Source: an uncultured Microbacterium sp.
Lineage (GTDB): Bacteria > Actinomycetota > Actinomycetes > Actinomycetales > Microbacteriaceae
Assembly: GCF_947488465.1 (NCBI RefSeq)
Contig: NZ_CANKZA010000006.1
Coordinates: forward strand, 1-64,000
DNA length: 64,000 nt
Direction of reading: 5' to 3'
Shown: one piece after another, positions 54,320 through 62,317 of the stretch
Layout: each line of letters starts with the position of its first letter
Numbering within the stretch: the first letter of the stretch is position 1
Made by a program: the position numbers and the translations under genes
Notes under the pieces: model-generated
What the model was told of the DNA's origin: nothing
The model's database searches: none
What the model saw: only the letters and a program-made list of their open reading frames with translations

Positions 54320-54727
54320 TCAGCGACCCGGAAGCTTCTTCAGCGCGCTGTCCCAGGCGTGCTTGGCGGATGCCGCGGCCCGGCCCACGAGTTCGGCCGC
54401 GTGCGCTGCCGAGTCCGGCAACGTCGAGGTGCCGTCATCGTCGAAACCCGACGCGTCGTCGAAGAAGGGCACGAGCCAATCGTCGACCTCATCCAGGGGC
54501 GCGACCGACAGGCTGTAGTACCGGTGCTGGCCCTCTTCGCGCACCGAGACGAGTTCAGCTTCGCGTAAGACCTTCAGGTGCTTCGAGACAGTGGGCTGGC
54601 TGACGCCGAGCTCGGAGACGATGTGCGACACGCTCGTCCCGCGCATGCCACCGCTGCCTCGCTCGCGCAGAAGTTGCAGAATGTCCCGACGGGTACCGTC
54701 GGCGATCACGTCGAAGATGTCCGCCAT
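54320..54727 (-). CDS. ArsR-like winged-helix regulator
   Basis: A 135-residue regulator with DVIADGTRRDILQLLRERG at the N-terminus and recognition region LGVSQPTVSKHLKVLREAELV near 40-60. It has no cysteines, so metal sensing of the ArsR kind is unlikely. The C-terminal half is acidic then helical. TAACCT ends 6 nt before the ATG (leaderless). Divergent from ktrB. Confidence 0.88.
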   Translation of the reverse strand: MADIFDVIADGTRRDILQLLRERGSGGMRGTSVSHIVSELGVSQPTVSKHLKVLREAELVSVREEGQHRYYSLSVAPLDEVDDWLVPFFDDASGFDDDGTSTLPDSAAHAAELVGRAAASAKHAWDSALKKLPGR

Positions 54728-54794
54728 GACATTAGGTTAGTCCGCGCGACGCCCGGAGTACCATGACAACGGTTCTGATTGAAAGGGGCGTGAG

Positions 54795-56237
54795 ATGACG
54801 GGCGACACCGTCAGTGTGCGTACCCGTCACGCCGTAGCCGTGGGTCTGCGTCGGCTGGGGCGCGAAGCACGCGAACTCGCCACCGCATCGCCGTCGCGAT
54901 TCGCGATTCTCGTCTTCTCCAGCTTGATCCTGATCTTCACGGCATTGCTGTCCCTGCCGATCGCCTCGGCGAGCGGAAGCCCGGTGCCGTTCGCCGACGC
55001 ACTCTTCACGGCCGTCTCCACGATCTGCGTCACTGGACTCAGCACCGTCGACATGGCGACCTCGTGGTCGCCCTTCGGCAACGCCGTGATCTATCTGGGC
55101 GTGAACGTCGGCGCCATGGGCGTGCTGACTCTGGCATCCATCCTGGGCCTCGTGATCTCCAAGCGTCTCGGGTTGCGCGCCAAGCTCATCGCCGCGGGCG
55201 ACAGTAACCCGATGCGCGCGCACGGCGGCCCCGTCAACGAGGGACAGACCGTCCGCCTCGGCGAGGTCGGCCAGTTGCTGGCGACCGTCGCCCTGTCGAC
55301 CCTCGTGATCGAAGCCGTGCTGGCTGTGCTGCTGTTCCCGGCCATGCTCGCCAGCGGCGTCGAGCCGCTCACCGCCGTCTGGGAATCGTTGTACTACTCG
55401 GCGATGTCGTTCACGAACACCGGATTCACCCCCAACGTCGGCGGCGTGGCCGCATTCGCCGACAACTACTTCTTCCTGACCGTGCTGATGGCCGGCGTCT
55501 TCCTCGGGTCGATCGGCTTCCCGGTGATCTACACACTCTGGAAGCACCACTTCCACGTGCGGCGTTGGTCACTCCACGCCAAGCTGACGCTGATCACCAC
55601 CACGACCCTCTTCGTCGCGGGCGCTGCGGTGTTCCTGCTCCTCGAGTACAACAACCCGAAGACCTTCGGTTCCATGGAGGCCTGGGACACGACCTTCCAG
55701 GCATTCTTCCTCTCGGCGATGACCCGCTCCGGCGGGTTCGCCGTCGTCGACGTCGGTGAGTTGCACGGCTCCTCGCTCGTTGTCGGTTCGATGCTCATGT
55801 TCGTCGGTGGCGGATCGGCATCCACCGCCGGCGGCATCAAGGTCACGACCCTCGCCGTGCTCGCCCTCGCCGTTTTCTCCGAGGCGAGAGGGCGACAGAG
55901 CGTCGAGGCGTTCGGTCGACGCATCCCCAGCGACGTGCAGCGTGTGGCTCTGTCGGTCGTTGCGTGGGGATCGACGATCGTCGCGATCTCGACCATCACG
56001 ATCGCCCAGATCACCCAAGCCGACATCGCCGAAGTGCTCTTCGATGTGATCTCCGGTTTCGGCACGGTCGGATTGTCGACAGGGCTCACCGCAGAGCTCC
56101 CCGATGCGGCCGTCTACGTCTTGGCGGCCACCATCTTCATGGGTCGCGTTGGTACAGTGACTCTCGCCGCGGCCGTGGCTGCGACATCCCGTTCGCAGCA
56201 CTATTCGCTGCCCGTGGAAAGGCCCATCGTTGGTTGA
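54795..56237 (+). CDS. ktrB: potassium uptake channel subunit KtrB/TrkH
   Basis: A 480-residue K+ translocating protein with four pore repeats; filter regions are VTGLST (near 75), TNTGF (near 210), TRSGGF (near 312) and GTVGLSTG (near 423). The size suits the Ktr group. AAGGGG precedes the ATG. The stop overlaps the start of the KtrA gene, which supplies the cytosolic gating ring. Confidence 0.95.
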   Translation: MTGDTVSVRTRHAVAVGLRRLGREARELATASPSRFAILVFSSLILIFTALLSLPIASASGSPVPFADALFTAVSTICVTGLSTVDMATSWSPFGNAVIYLGVNVGAMGVLTLASILGLVISKRLGLRAKLIAAGDSNPMRAHGGPVNEGQTVRLGEVGQLLATVALSTLVIEAVLAVLLFPAMLASGVEPLTAVWESLYYSAMSFTNTGFTPNVGGVAAFADNYFFLTVLMAGVFLGSIGFPVIYTLWKHHFHVRRWSLHAKLTLITTTTLFVAGAAVFLLLEYNNPKTFGSMEAWDTTFQAFFLSAMTRSGGFAVVDVGELHGSSLVVGSMLMFVGGGSASTAGGIKVTTLAVLALAVFSEARGRQSVEAFGRRIPSDVQRVALSVVAWGSTIVAISTITIAQITQADIAEVLFDVISGFGTVGLSTGLTAELPDAAVYVLAATIFMGRVGTVTLAAAVAATSRSQHYSLPVERPIVG

Positions 56238-56901
56238 GCAACTGCGAAGCGACGCCCCCGTCCTCGTGATCGGCCTCGGTCGGTTCGGTGCTGCCTGCGC
56301 GGGCGAACTCGACCGCCTCGAGCGGGAGGTGCTCGCGATCGATGAGAGCCTCGACCTCGTGCAGAAGTGGTCGGAGCGCGTCACGCACACCGTGCAGGCC
56401 GATGCGAAGAACATCGACGCGCTCAAGCAGATCGGCGCGCAAGATTTTCAGGTGGCGGTCGTCGCCGTCGGGTCGTCGATCGAGGCATCCGTGCTGATCA
56501 CGGCGAACCTCGTCGACCTCAAGGTTCCGCAGATCTGGGCGAAGGCGGTCTCACAGTCGCACGGCAAGATCCTCGCGCGGGTGGGCGCCAACCACGTCAT
56601 CTATCCCGAGCGCGAAGCCGGCGAGCGCGTCGCACACCTCGTCAGCGGGCGGATGCTGGACTTCATCCGCTTCGATGACGACTTCGTGCTCGCGAAGATG
56701 TACCCCCCGAAGTTCATCCGCGGAGTCGGGCTCAACGAATCGGGCGTGCGCTCGAAGTACCACGTGACCGTCGTCGGTGTGAAAAGCCCAGGCAAGCCGT
56801 TCCGCTACGCGGAGGCCAACACGGTCGTCACCAACCACGACCTCATCATCGTTTCGGGCACGAACAGCGACATCGAGCGTTTCGCCAGCCTCGACCGCTG
56901 A
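56230..56901 (+). CDS. ktrA: potassium uptake regulatory subunit KtrA (RCK domain)
   Basis: A 223-residue RCK protein: Rossmann N-domain with LVIGLGRFGAACAGEL (12-27) and the acidic AIDES that ends strand 2, binding ATP/NAD, then a C-terminal TrkA_C domain (about 140-220). It gates KtrB. TTG 56230, overlapping the ktrB stop by eight bases, gives the family-length product; no ATG or GTG fits better. Confidence 0.93.
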   Translation: MVEQLRSDAPVLVIGLGRFGAACAGELDRLEREVLAIDESLDLVQKWSERVTHTVQADAKNIDALKQIGAQDFQVAVVAVGSSIEASVLITANLVDLKVPQIWAKAVSQSHGKILARVGANHVIYPEREAGERVAHLVSGRMLDFIRFDDDFVLAKMYPPKFIRGVGLNESGVRSKYHVTVVGVKSPGKPFRYAEANTVVTNHDLIIVSGTNSDIERFASLDR

Positions 56902-56911
56902 CCCGGTCGGG

Positions 56912-57748
56912 TCACGAGCCGGCGGCCAGCTCCTTCGCGCGGGCGAGGGCAGCATCCGTCGCCTCGGCGAAGACGCCGTCCAGACGCGCGCCCTGGAGCA
57001 CGGCGATCGCACGCTCGGTCGTGCCCTTGGGGCTGGTGACGCGGCGGCGCAGTTCGGCGGGATCTTCGCCGGTCGCGGCGAGCAGGGCGGCCGCGCCGAT
57101 GAAGGTCTGTTCCGCCATGAGACGTGCGTCGGCGTCCGAGAAGCCCTTCCCCCGCGCCGCTTCGGTGAGGTCTTCGATCAGGAGGAAAACATACGCGGGC
57201 CCCGAGCCGGAGATGGTCGACAGGGCATCGATCTGCTCCTCCGGCACCTCGATCACCGCACCGCACGTCTCGAACAGTCGCCGGACGAGCGCGGCATCGG
57301 CCGCCGAGGCGCTGGGGCCGGCTGCGAGGCCGGTGACGGCCTTCGCCACGACAGCGGGAGTGTTGGGCATCGACCGCAGCACCGGGATCCCCTCGCCCAC
57401 GATCTCCTCGAACGTGTCGATCGTCACCCCCGCCGCGAGACTCACGATGACGGTTCCCGGGCGAAGGACCGGCGCGATCTCGCGCAACAACTCGGGCACC
57501 ATGATCGGCTTCACGCCGACGAGGATGACGTCGGCCGCCGCGGCCGCTGAGACGTTCGCGGCGGGGTCGACGTCGAGCGACACACTCGTGACACCGGGAA
57601 GGCTCTCAAGGCCCGCAGCCCTCGCCGCCGTGCGGTTCGTCACTGTCACCTGCGGCGCACGTCCGGAGCGCACGAGTCCCTGCAGGATCGCACCTCCCAT
57701 CGAGCCGGCACCGAGGATCGCGATCGAAGGAAGGGTGTCATTCACCAT
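56912..57748 (-). CDS. proC: pyrroline-5-carboxylate reductase ProC
   Basis: A 278-residue NAD(P)H enzyme for the last step of proline synthesis. It has the dinucleotide motif AILGAGSMGGAIL near 9, GVKPIMVPELL near 78, RSMPNTPAVV near 126 and the C-terminal signature ISGSGPAYVFLLIEDLTEAARGKG split over 172-195. Close to bS22 and the excisionase-like gene as in other actinobacteria, with potassium uptake genes inserted between. Confidence 0.96.
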   Translation of the reverse strand: MVNDTLPSIAILGAGSMGGAILQGLVRSGRAPQVTVTNRTAARAAGLESLPGVTSVSLDVDPAANVSAAAAADVILVGVKPIMVPELLREIAPVLRPGTVIVSLAAGVTIDTFEEIVGEGIPVLRSMPNTPAVVAKAVTGLAAGPSASAADAALVRRLFETCGAVIEVPEEQIDALSTISGSGPAYVFLLIEDLTEAARGKGFSDADARLMAEQTFIGAAALLAATGEDPAELRRRVTSPKGTTERAIAVLQGARLDGVFAEATDAALARAKELAAGS

Positions 57749-57842
57749 TCCCCCAGTCTGTCACCGGCGGCTCCGAGCCGGGCCCAGCATCCCTTCTGTT
57801 GAGACCTCATTCACGTACGAACGGGAGGACTATAGTCGGGTC

Positions 57843-58955
57843 ATGACCCTCTTCGACGGCATCAGTTCCCGCCTCATCGATACGGATCGATTGAGTGTCA
57901 ACATCCTCGAGCGCATCGGCGACGACCCCCAGACGCCGGCCGAGAACACGGTCGTTTTCGTCCACGGCAACGTGTCGTCGAGCCTGTTCTGGCAAGAGCT
58001 CATGCAGGATCTGCCGAGCGATCTGCGGGTCATCGCGATCGATCTGCGCGGATTCGGGGGAACCGAAAGCCTTCCCGTCGACGCGACCCGCGGCGTCCGC
58101 GACTTCAGCGACGACGTCCACGCGACGCTCGCGGCGCTGGACATCGAGACCGCCCACCTGGTCGGCTGGTCGATGGGTGGCGGGGTCGTGATGCAATACG
58201 CCTTGGACCATCCCGTGCTCTCGCTCACCTTGCAGGCCCCCGTCTCGCCCTACGGATTCGGCGGCACCCGCCGCGACGGATCGCGACTGACCGATGACGA
58301 CGCCGGATGCGGAGGGGGTGGCGCCAATCCCGACTTCGTGCAGCGTCTCACCGACCGCGATACCAGCGATGAGTCGCCGACCTCCCCGCGCAGCGTCTTC
58401 CGCTCCGGGTACGTCGCGCCGGGCTACACCAGCGAATACGAGGATGTGTGGGTGGAGTCGATGATCACGACCTCCACCACGACCGGCAACTACCCGGGCG
58501 ACGGCGTACCGAGTGAGAACTGGCCGGGCTTCGCTGCGGGCACGGTCGGTGTGTTGAACACGATGGCGCCGCGATACTTCGACACATCGGCACTCGTCGG
58601 CCTGTCCGAGAAGCCGCCGATCCTGTGGGTGCACGGCACCGCCGATGCCATCGTGTCGGATGCCTCGTACTTCGACCTGAACCACCTGGGCGCCGTCGGG
58701 ATCGTCCCCGGCTGGCCGGGCGCCGATGTCGCCCCGGCACAGGAGATGGTCGCGCAGACCCGCGACGTGCTCGCCGCCTATCGCGCGGCAGGCGGCGAAG
58801 TCACCGAGGTGAGCCTCGAAGACGTCGGACATGCCCCGCACCTCGAACGCCCCGCCGAGGTTCGCCGCGCACTCCTCGAAATCATCGGCTACATCGGGCA
58901 TCCGGCATCACCGGCGCCGCCGACCGAGACGATCATCCTGAGCTCGTGGGACTGA
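57843..58955 (+). CDS. alpha/beta hydrolase
   Basis: A 370-residue serine hydrolase. VVFVHGNVSSSLFW near 38 forms the oxyanion site; GWSMGGGVV near 112 holds the nucleophile; LWVHGTADAIVS near 260 and DVGHAPHLERP near 322 supply Asp and His. Between 150 and 260 is a large cap, with a Gly/Cys-rich DDAGCGGGG segment. Substrate unknown. TATAGT ends 6 nt before the ATG, so the mRNA is likely leaderless; longer upstream frame overlaps proC antisense and is not used. Confidence 0.87.
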   Translation: MTLFDGISSRLIDTDRLSVNILERIGDDPQTPAENTVVFVHGNVSSSLFWQELMQDLPSDLRVIAIDLRGFGGTESLPVDATRGVRDFSDDVHATLAALDIETAHLVGWSMGGGVVMQYALDHPVLSLTLQAPVSPYGFGGTRRDGSRLTDDDAGCGGGGANPDFVQRLTDRDTSDESPTSPRSVFRSGYVAPGYTSEYEDVWVESMITTSTTTGNYPGDGVPSENWPGFAAGTVGVLNTMAPRYFDTSALVGLSEKPPILWVHGTADAIVSDASYFDLNHLGAVGIVPGWPGADVAPAQEMVAQTRDVLAAYRAAGGEVTEVSLEDVGHAPHLERPAEVRRALLEIIGYIGHPASPAPPTETIILSSWD

Positions 58956-58965
58956 GCCTCAGCGC

Positions 58966-59877
58966 TTAGTGGGCGACGGGCGATACGCCGCCTTCGGTAA
59001 AACTCGGACGCCGTCCGATGAGGCGGCCGATGCCGAGCACGATGCCGACGATCACGAGGCCGAGGATCAGCCCGGCGATCGCGGAGACGATCGTGTCTCC
59101 GATCCAGACGATGACGGAGCCCAGTGGCTCGAGCAGGTGTTCGACGCCGTGGATCAGATCACCCGCGAGGTGTACACCGACCTCATCGAGGTTCGCGAGC
59201 ACGAGGTGGCCACCCACCCACAGCATCGCCACGGTGCCAATGATGCTGATCACGCGGAAGACAGCCGGCATCGAGCGGACGATCCGCGTCCCGGTGTGAC
59301 GCACACGCACGTCGGGGCTCTTGGCCATCTTCAGGCCGATGTCGTCGATCTTGACCAGCAGCGCGACGGCACCGTAGACGATGACCGTCATCATCAGCGC
59401 GATCACAGCGAGCACCGCGAGGGTCGTCCAGGTGCCCATGCCTGCGTCGAGGCTGGCGAGCGAGATCAGCATGATTTCGGTCGAGAGGATGAGGTCGGTG
59501 CGCACCGCACCGAGCACGAGTTTCTTCTCGTCGCGGGCCCCTTCATCGGCATGTCCGTGCGCGAAGCCGAACCATTCGAGGACCTTCTCGGCGCCCTCGA
59601 AACAGAGGTACGCGCCACCGATGATGAGGAGGAACGGGAGCACCCCCGGGGCGAACGCGGTCAGCAACAACGCGATCGGGATGATGATGAGGAACTTGTT
59701 CGCGAGCGACCCCAGCGCGATCTTGCCGACGACCGGCAGTTCCCGGGCCGGAGTCAGACCCTGCACGTACTGCGGTGTCACCGCAGCATCGTCGATGACG
59801 ACACCCGCCGTCTTGGCCGAGGCTTTCATCGCCGCGCTGAGAATATCGTCGACAACGGCGAGCAGACCGACCGACAT
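58966..59877 (-). CDS. DUF808 family membrane protein
   Basis: A 303-residue protein of the DUF808/YedI family, recognised from the N-terminus SVGLLAVVDDILSAAMKASAKTAGVVIDDAAVTPQYVQG (shown by residues 2-40) and the GGAYLCFEGAEKV motif near 88. About five to seven membrane helices. Function unknown. GGGGG lies just before the ATG. Convergent with the hydrolase, 10 nt apart. Confidence 0.92.
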   Translation of the reverse strand: MSVGLLAVVDDILSAAMKASAKTAGVVIDDAAVTPQYVQGLTPARELPVVGKIALGSLANKFLIIIPIALLLTAFAPGVLPFLLIIGGAYLCFEGAEKVLEWFGFAHGHADEGARDEKKLVLGAVRTDLILSTEIMLISLASLDAGMGTWTTLAVLAVIALMMTVIVYGAVALLVKIDDIGLKMAKSPDVRVRHTGTRIVRSMPAVFRVISIIGTVAMLWVGGHLVLANLDEVGVHLAGDLIHGVEHLLEPLGSVIVWIGDTIVSAIAGLILGLVIVGIVLGIGRLIGRRPSFTEGGVSPVAH

Positions 59878-59927
59878 GGGACCCCCTGGGTATCGTGCGG
59901 AACGCGGTGGCGCCCCGGCCTGTCAGG

Positions 59928-60395
59928 TTACCGGCGCGCGTCGAAGAACGCGTGCAGCAGAGCGGATGCCTCGTCCGCCCGCACTCCGGCGACCACCTCG
60001 GCGCGCACGGGAAGTCGACGATCCCGGAGCACGTCGTAGAGGGAGCCGGAGGCCCCCGCCTTCTCGTCCCACGCCCCGAACACCACCCGCGTGAGGTGGG
60101 ACTGGAGGATCGCCCCGGCACACATGAGGCACGGCTCGAGGGTGACCACGAGAGTGCAGCCCGTGAGGTTCCATGAACCGAGGAATGCCGCCGCGGCGCG
60201 CAACGCGACGATCTCGGCGTGCGCGGTGGGGTCGTGGGTCTGCTCGCGCAGGTTCCGACCCTCACCGATGACCGTGCCGTCAGCATCCGTCACCACCGCG
60301 CCCACAGGGATCTCTCCGGCCTCTGTGGCCTCGGTCGCGAGCGTGAGCGCTCGCTCCATCGCGACACTCAGTCGTGGGGCGATGGGCAGGCTCAC
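59928..60395 (-). CDS. tadA: tRNA adenosine(34) deaminase TadA
   Basis: A 155-residue zinc deaminase making inosine at the wobble base of tRNA-Arg(ACG). The zinc site is HAEIVALR near 58 (His and catalytic Glu) and PCLMCAGA near 87. GTG 60395 lies 6 nt after TACGCT on the minus strand, indicating a leaderless start; an ATG 12 codons later would cut into the first helix. Divergent from upp. Confidence 0.95.
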   Translation of the reverse strand: MSLPIAPRLSVAMERALTLATEATEAGEIPVGAVVTDADGTVIGEGRNLREQTHDPTAHAEIVALRAAAAFLGSWNLTGCTLVVTLEPCLMCAGAILQSHLTRVVFGAWDEKAGASGSLYDVLRDRRLPVRAEVVAGVRADEASALLHAFFDARR

Positions 60396-60431
60396 GCGCT
60401 CAGCGTACGCCGACCGCGTAGGCTGAGCGAC
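60396..60431. promoter_or_regulatory. divergent tadA/upp promoters
   Basis: In 36 nt, TACGCT (60407-60402) serves tadA and TAGGCT (60419-60424) serves upp. Each -10 lies 6 or 7 nt before its start codon. The two -35 regions must lie inside the opposite gene. Confidence 0.55.
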
Positions 60432-61067
60432 ATGCGCGTGCACGTGGCTGACCACCCCCTCATCACCCATAAGCTCACCGTGTTGCGCGACAAGCGCACG
60501 CCGTCACCGGTGTTCCGGCAACTCACCGAAGAACTGGTGACGCTCCTCGCCTACGAGGCGACCCGAAACGTCCGTGTCGAGGACATCGAAATTCAGACTC
60601 CCGTGACCACGACGACCGGCGTGAAGATCGGCGAGCCTCGCCCCCTCGTCGTGCCGATCCTGCGTGCCGGACTCGGCATGCTCGACGGGATGGTGAAGCT
60701 TCTGCCGACCGCGGAGGTCGGCTTCCTCGGCATGGCCCGAGATGAAGAGACCTTCGAGCCGGTCACCTACGCTGAGCGCCTCCCCGCCGACCTCAGCGAT
60801 CGACAGTGCTTCGTGCTCGACCCGATGCTCGCGACCGGCGGTTCGCTGGGTGCGGCGATCGATTTCCTCTTCGCGCGCGGCGCGCAAGATGTGACCGCAA
60901 TTTGCATCCTCGGGGTCCCCGAAGGCGTCGCGAAGATCCAGGAGCAGGTCGGCGACCGCGATGTCACCCTCGTGCTGGGATCGCTCGATGAGCGCCTCAA
61001 CGAGAAGGGGTACATCGTGCCCGGGCTCGGCGACGCGGGCGACCGCCTCTACGGCACGGCGGAATAG
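60432..61067 (+). CDS. upp: uracil phosphoribosyltransferase Upp
   Basis: A 211-residue salvage enzyme making UMP from uracil and PRPP. It begins [20 protein letters not shown], has [12 protein letters not shown] near 75 and the PRPP loop [11 protein letters not shown] near 127-137, and ends with [10 protein letters not shown], as standard Upp. Length 211 is typical. Convergent with the DUF3467 gene, 4 nt apart. Confidence 0.97.
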   Translation: MRVHVADHPLITHKLTVLRDKRTPSPVFRQLTEELVTLLAYEATRNVRVEDIEIQTPVTTTTGVKIGEPRPLVVPILRAGLGMLDGMVKLLPTAEVGFLGMARDEETFEPVTYAERLPADLSDRQCFVLDPMLATGGSLGAAIDFLFARGAQDVTAICILGVPEGVAKIQEQVGDRDVTLVLGSLDERLNEKGYIVPGLGDAGDRLYGTAE

Positions 61068-61071
61068 CGAC

Positions 61072-61386
61072 TCACGGTCCGTCGAGCGGTGACGGAGCCC
61101 GCCGCCCCGTCTCTTGCTCCCAGAACTCCAGCTGTTGAGTGAGGGCTTTCGCGACTTCGAAGACCTGCTGCGGAGGGATCCGGATGCGCTGCACGACGCG
61201 CCCCGGCACGACGGTCACGGCGTTGCCCTCGGCATCCACCTCTTCTCTCGGCGGCCGGGCCAACGAGACGAAGTCCATCACGAAGACGTCTGGCGTGTGC
61301 CAGACGTTCGCGAAATCCGCATAGCTGCCGGGGATCGCCTCCGGAGGCAGGTCGATCTCGACCTGTCGCGGTGCGTCGTCGACCAT
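61072..61386 (-). CDS. DUF3467 protein
   Basis: A 104-residue protein of the DUF3467 family: SYADFANVWHTPDVFVMDF near 21-39 and RVVQRIRIPPQQVFEVAKALTQQL split over 63-86. Function unknown. GGAGAGA precedes the ATG. Confidence 0.9.
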   Translation of the reverse strand: MVDDAPRQVEIDLPPEAIPGSYADFANVWHTPDVFVMDFVSLARPPREEVDAEGNAVTVVPGRVVQRIRIPPQQVFEVAKALTQQLEFWEQETGRRAPSPLDGP

Positions 61387-61416
61387 GGTGTCTCTCCGCT
61401 CGTCGTGGGGGTGAGT

Positions 61417-62313
61417 CTAAGCCGCGGTCGCCGCGCGGAGAATCCGGGTCACGTCTCGGGATGCTGCCCGGCCACTGCGGGTGGGAAGGAGTGGGTAGAC
61501 ATGGACCCGGCCAGCGCGCTCGTGGAAGTCGAGAGGGACGCCGGCCGCGCGGGCCTTCTGCCGGAGGACATGGGCGTCGGGGTTCAACACGTCGCGCGTG
61601 CCGGTGAAGACGGTGAGCGGCCCGAGGCCGGCGAGGTCTCCGAACAGCGGACTGACGGCGGGGTCGCGGAGGTCGAGGTCGCCACGCCAGTGCTCGGCCA
61701 GGACCCGCCCACCCGGAGTCGCCAGCCACGGATCGCTCGGCTGCACCTCGGGGATACGGGGATTGCTCCACGTCAGATCGAGGGCGGGCGAGATCATGAG
61801 CGTCTGCGGAAGGATGATGCCGTCGTCGCGGAGGGCAAGGGCCGTCGACAGGGCGATCTGGCCGCCGGCGGAGTCGCCGGCCAGACTCGTCACCCCGTAG
61901 CGGTCGATGCTGCGACGGACGAGCGAAGCGAAGCCGTCCCGCGCTTCCCGGGCCGCGCCGAACGGGACGAGGGGGTAGATCGGCACGGTGACCGCCACCG
62001 CCGCGTCCGCGGCGATCTGGGCCGCGAGGTGCCAGTGCTGCGGCGCGATTTCGTTGACCCAGCCGCCGCCGTGAGCGTAGACGACACCACCGCGGACGAC
62101 CGGGGGCCGGACGGTGTACACCGGCCATCCGCCGGACTTCTCGACATCGACCCGGATGCCGGAGCCCAGACGCCCGGGCGGGCCGTAGCCCTCCGGTCGC
62201 AGTTCGCGCTCGCGGATGCGTCGCTGGGCGCCCTCCGCCGAGACGAACGTGCGATTGGCGCGCAGGGCACGCAGGACGACGGGGACGATCGCTTCGGGCA
62301 GGTTCACGGGCAT
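61417..62313 (-). CDS. HSL-type alpha/beta hydrolase (esterase)
   Basis: A 298-residue esterase of the hormone-sensitive-lipase family: oxyanion motif YAHGGGW near 79-85, nucleophile GDSAGG near 145, then DPAV...FTGTRDVLNPDA near 232 and GRVHVYPLL near 270 for Asp and His. No signal peptide. GAGGAG lies just before the ATG. It follows the helicase gene by 4 nt and may be coupled to it. Confidence 0.92.
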   Translation of the reverse strand: MPVNLPEAIVPVVLRALRANRTFVSAEGAQRRIRERELRPEGYGPPGRLGSGIRVDVEKSGGWPVYTVRPPVVRGGVVYAHGGGWVNEIAPQHWHLAAQIAADAAVAVTVPIYPLVPFGAAREARDGFASLVRRSIDRYGVTSLAGDSAGGQIALSTALALRDDGIILPQTLMISPALDLTWSNPRIPEVQPSDPWLATPGGRVLAEHWRGDLDLRDPAVSPLFGDLAGLGPLTVFTGTRDVLNPDAHVLRQKARAAGVPLDFHERAGRVHVYPLLPTRSGRAASRDVTRILRAATAA

Positions 62314-62317
62314 CTCC

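Noticed and set aside
54734..54742. TTAGGTTAG, a half-site like the DtxR/IdeR iron box
   Set aside because: The other half of the box is absent and, on the minus strand, TAACCT here is the -10 six bases before the regulator's ATG.
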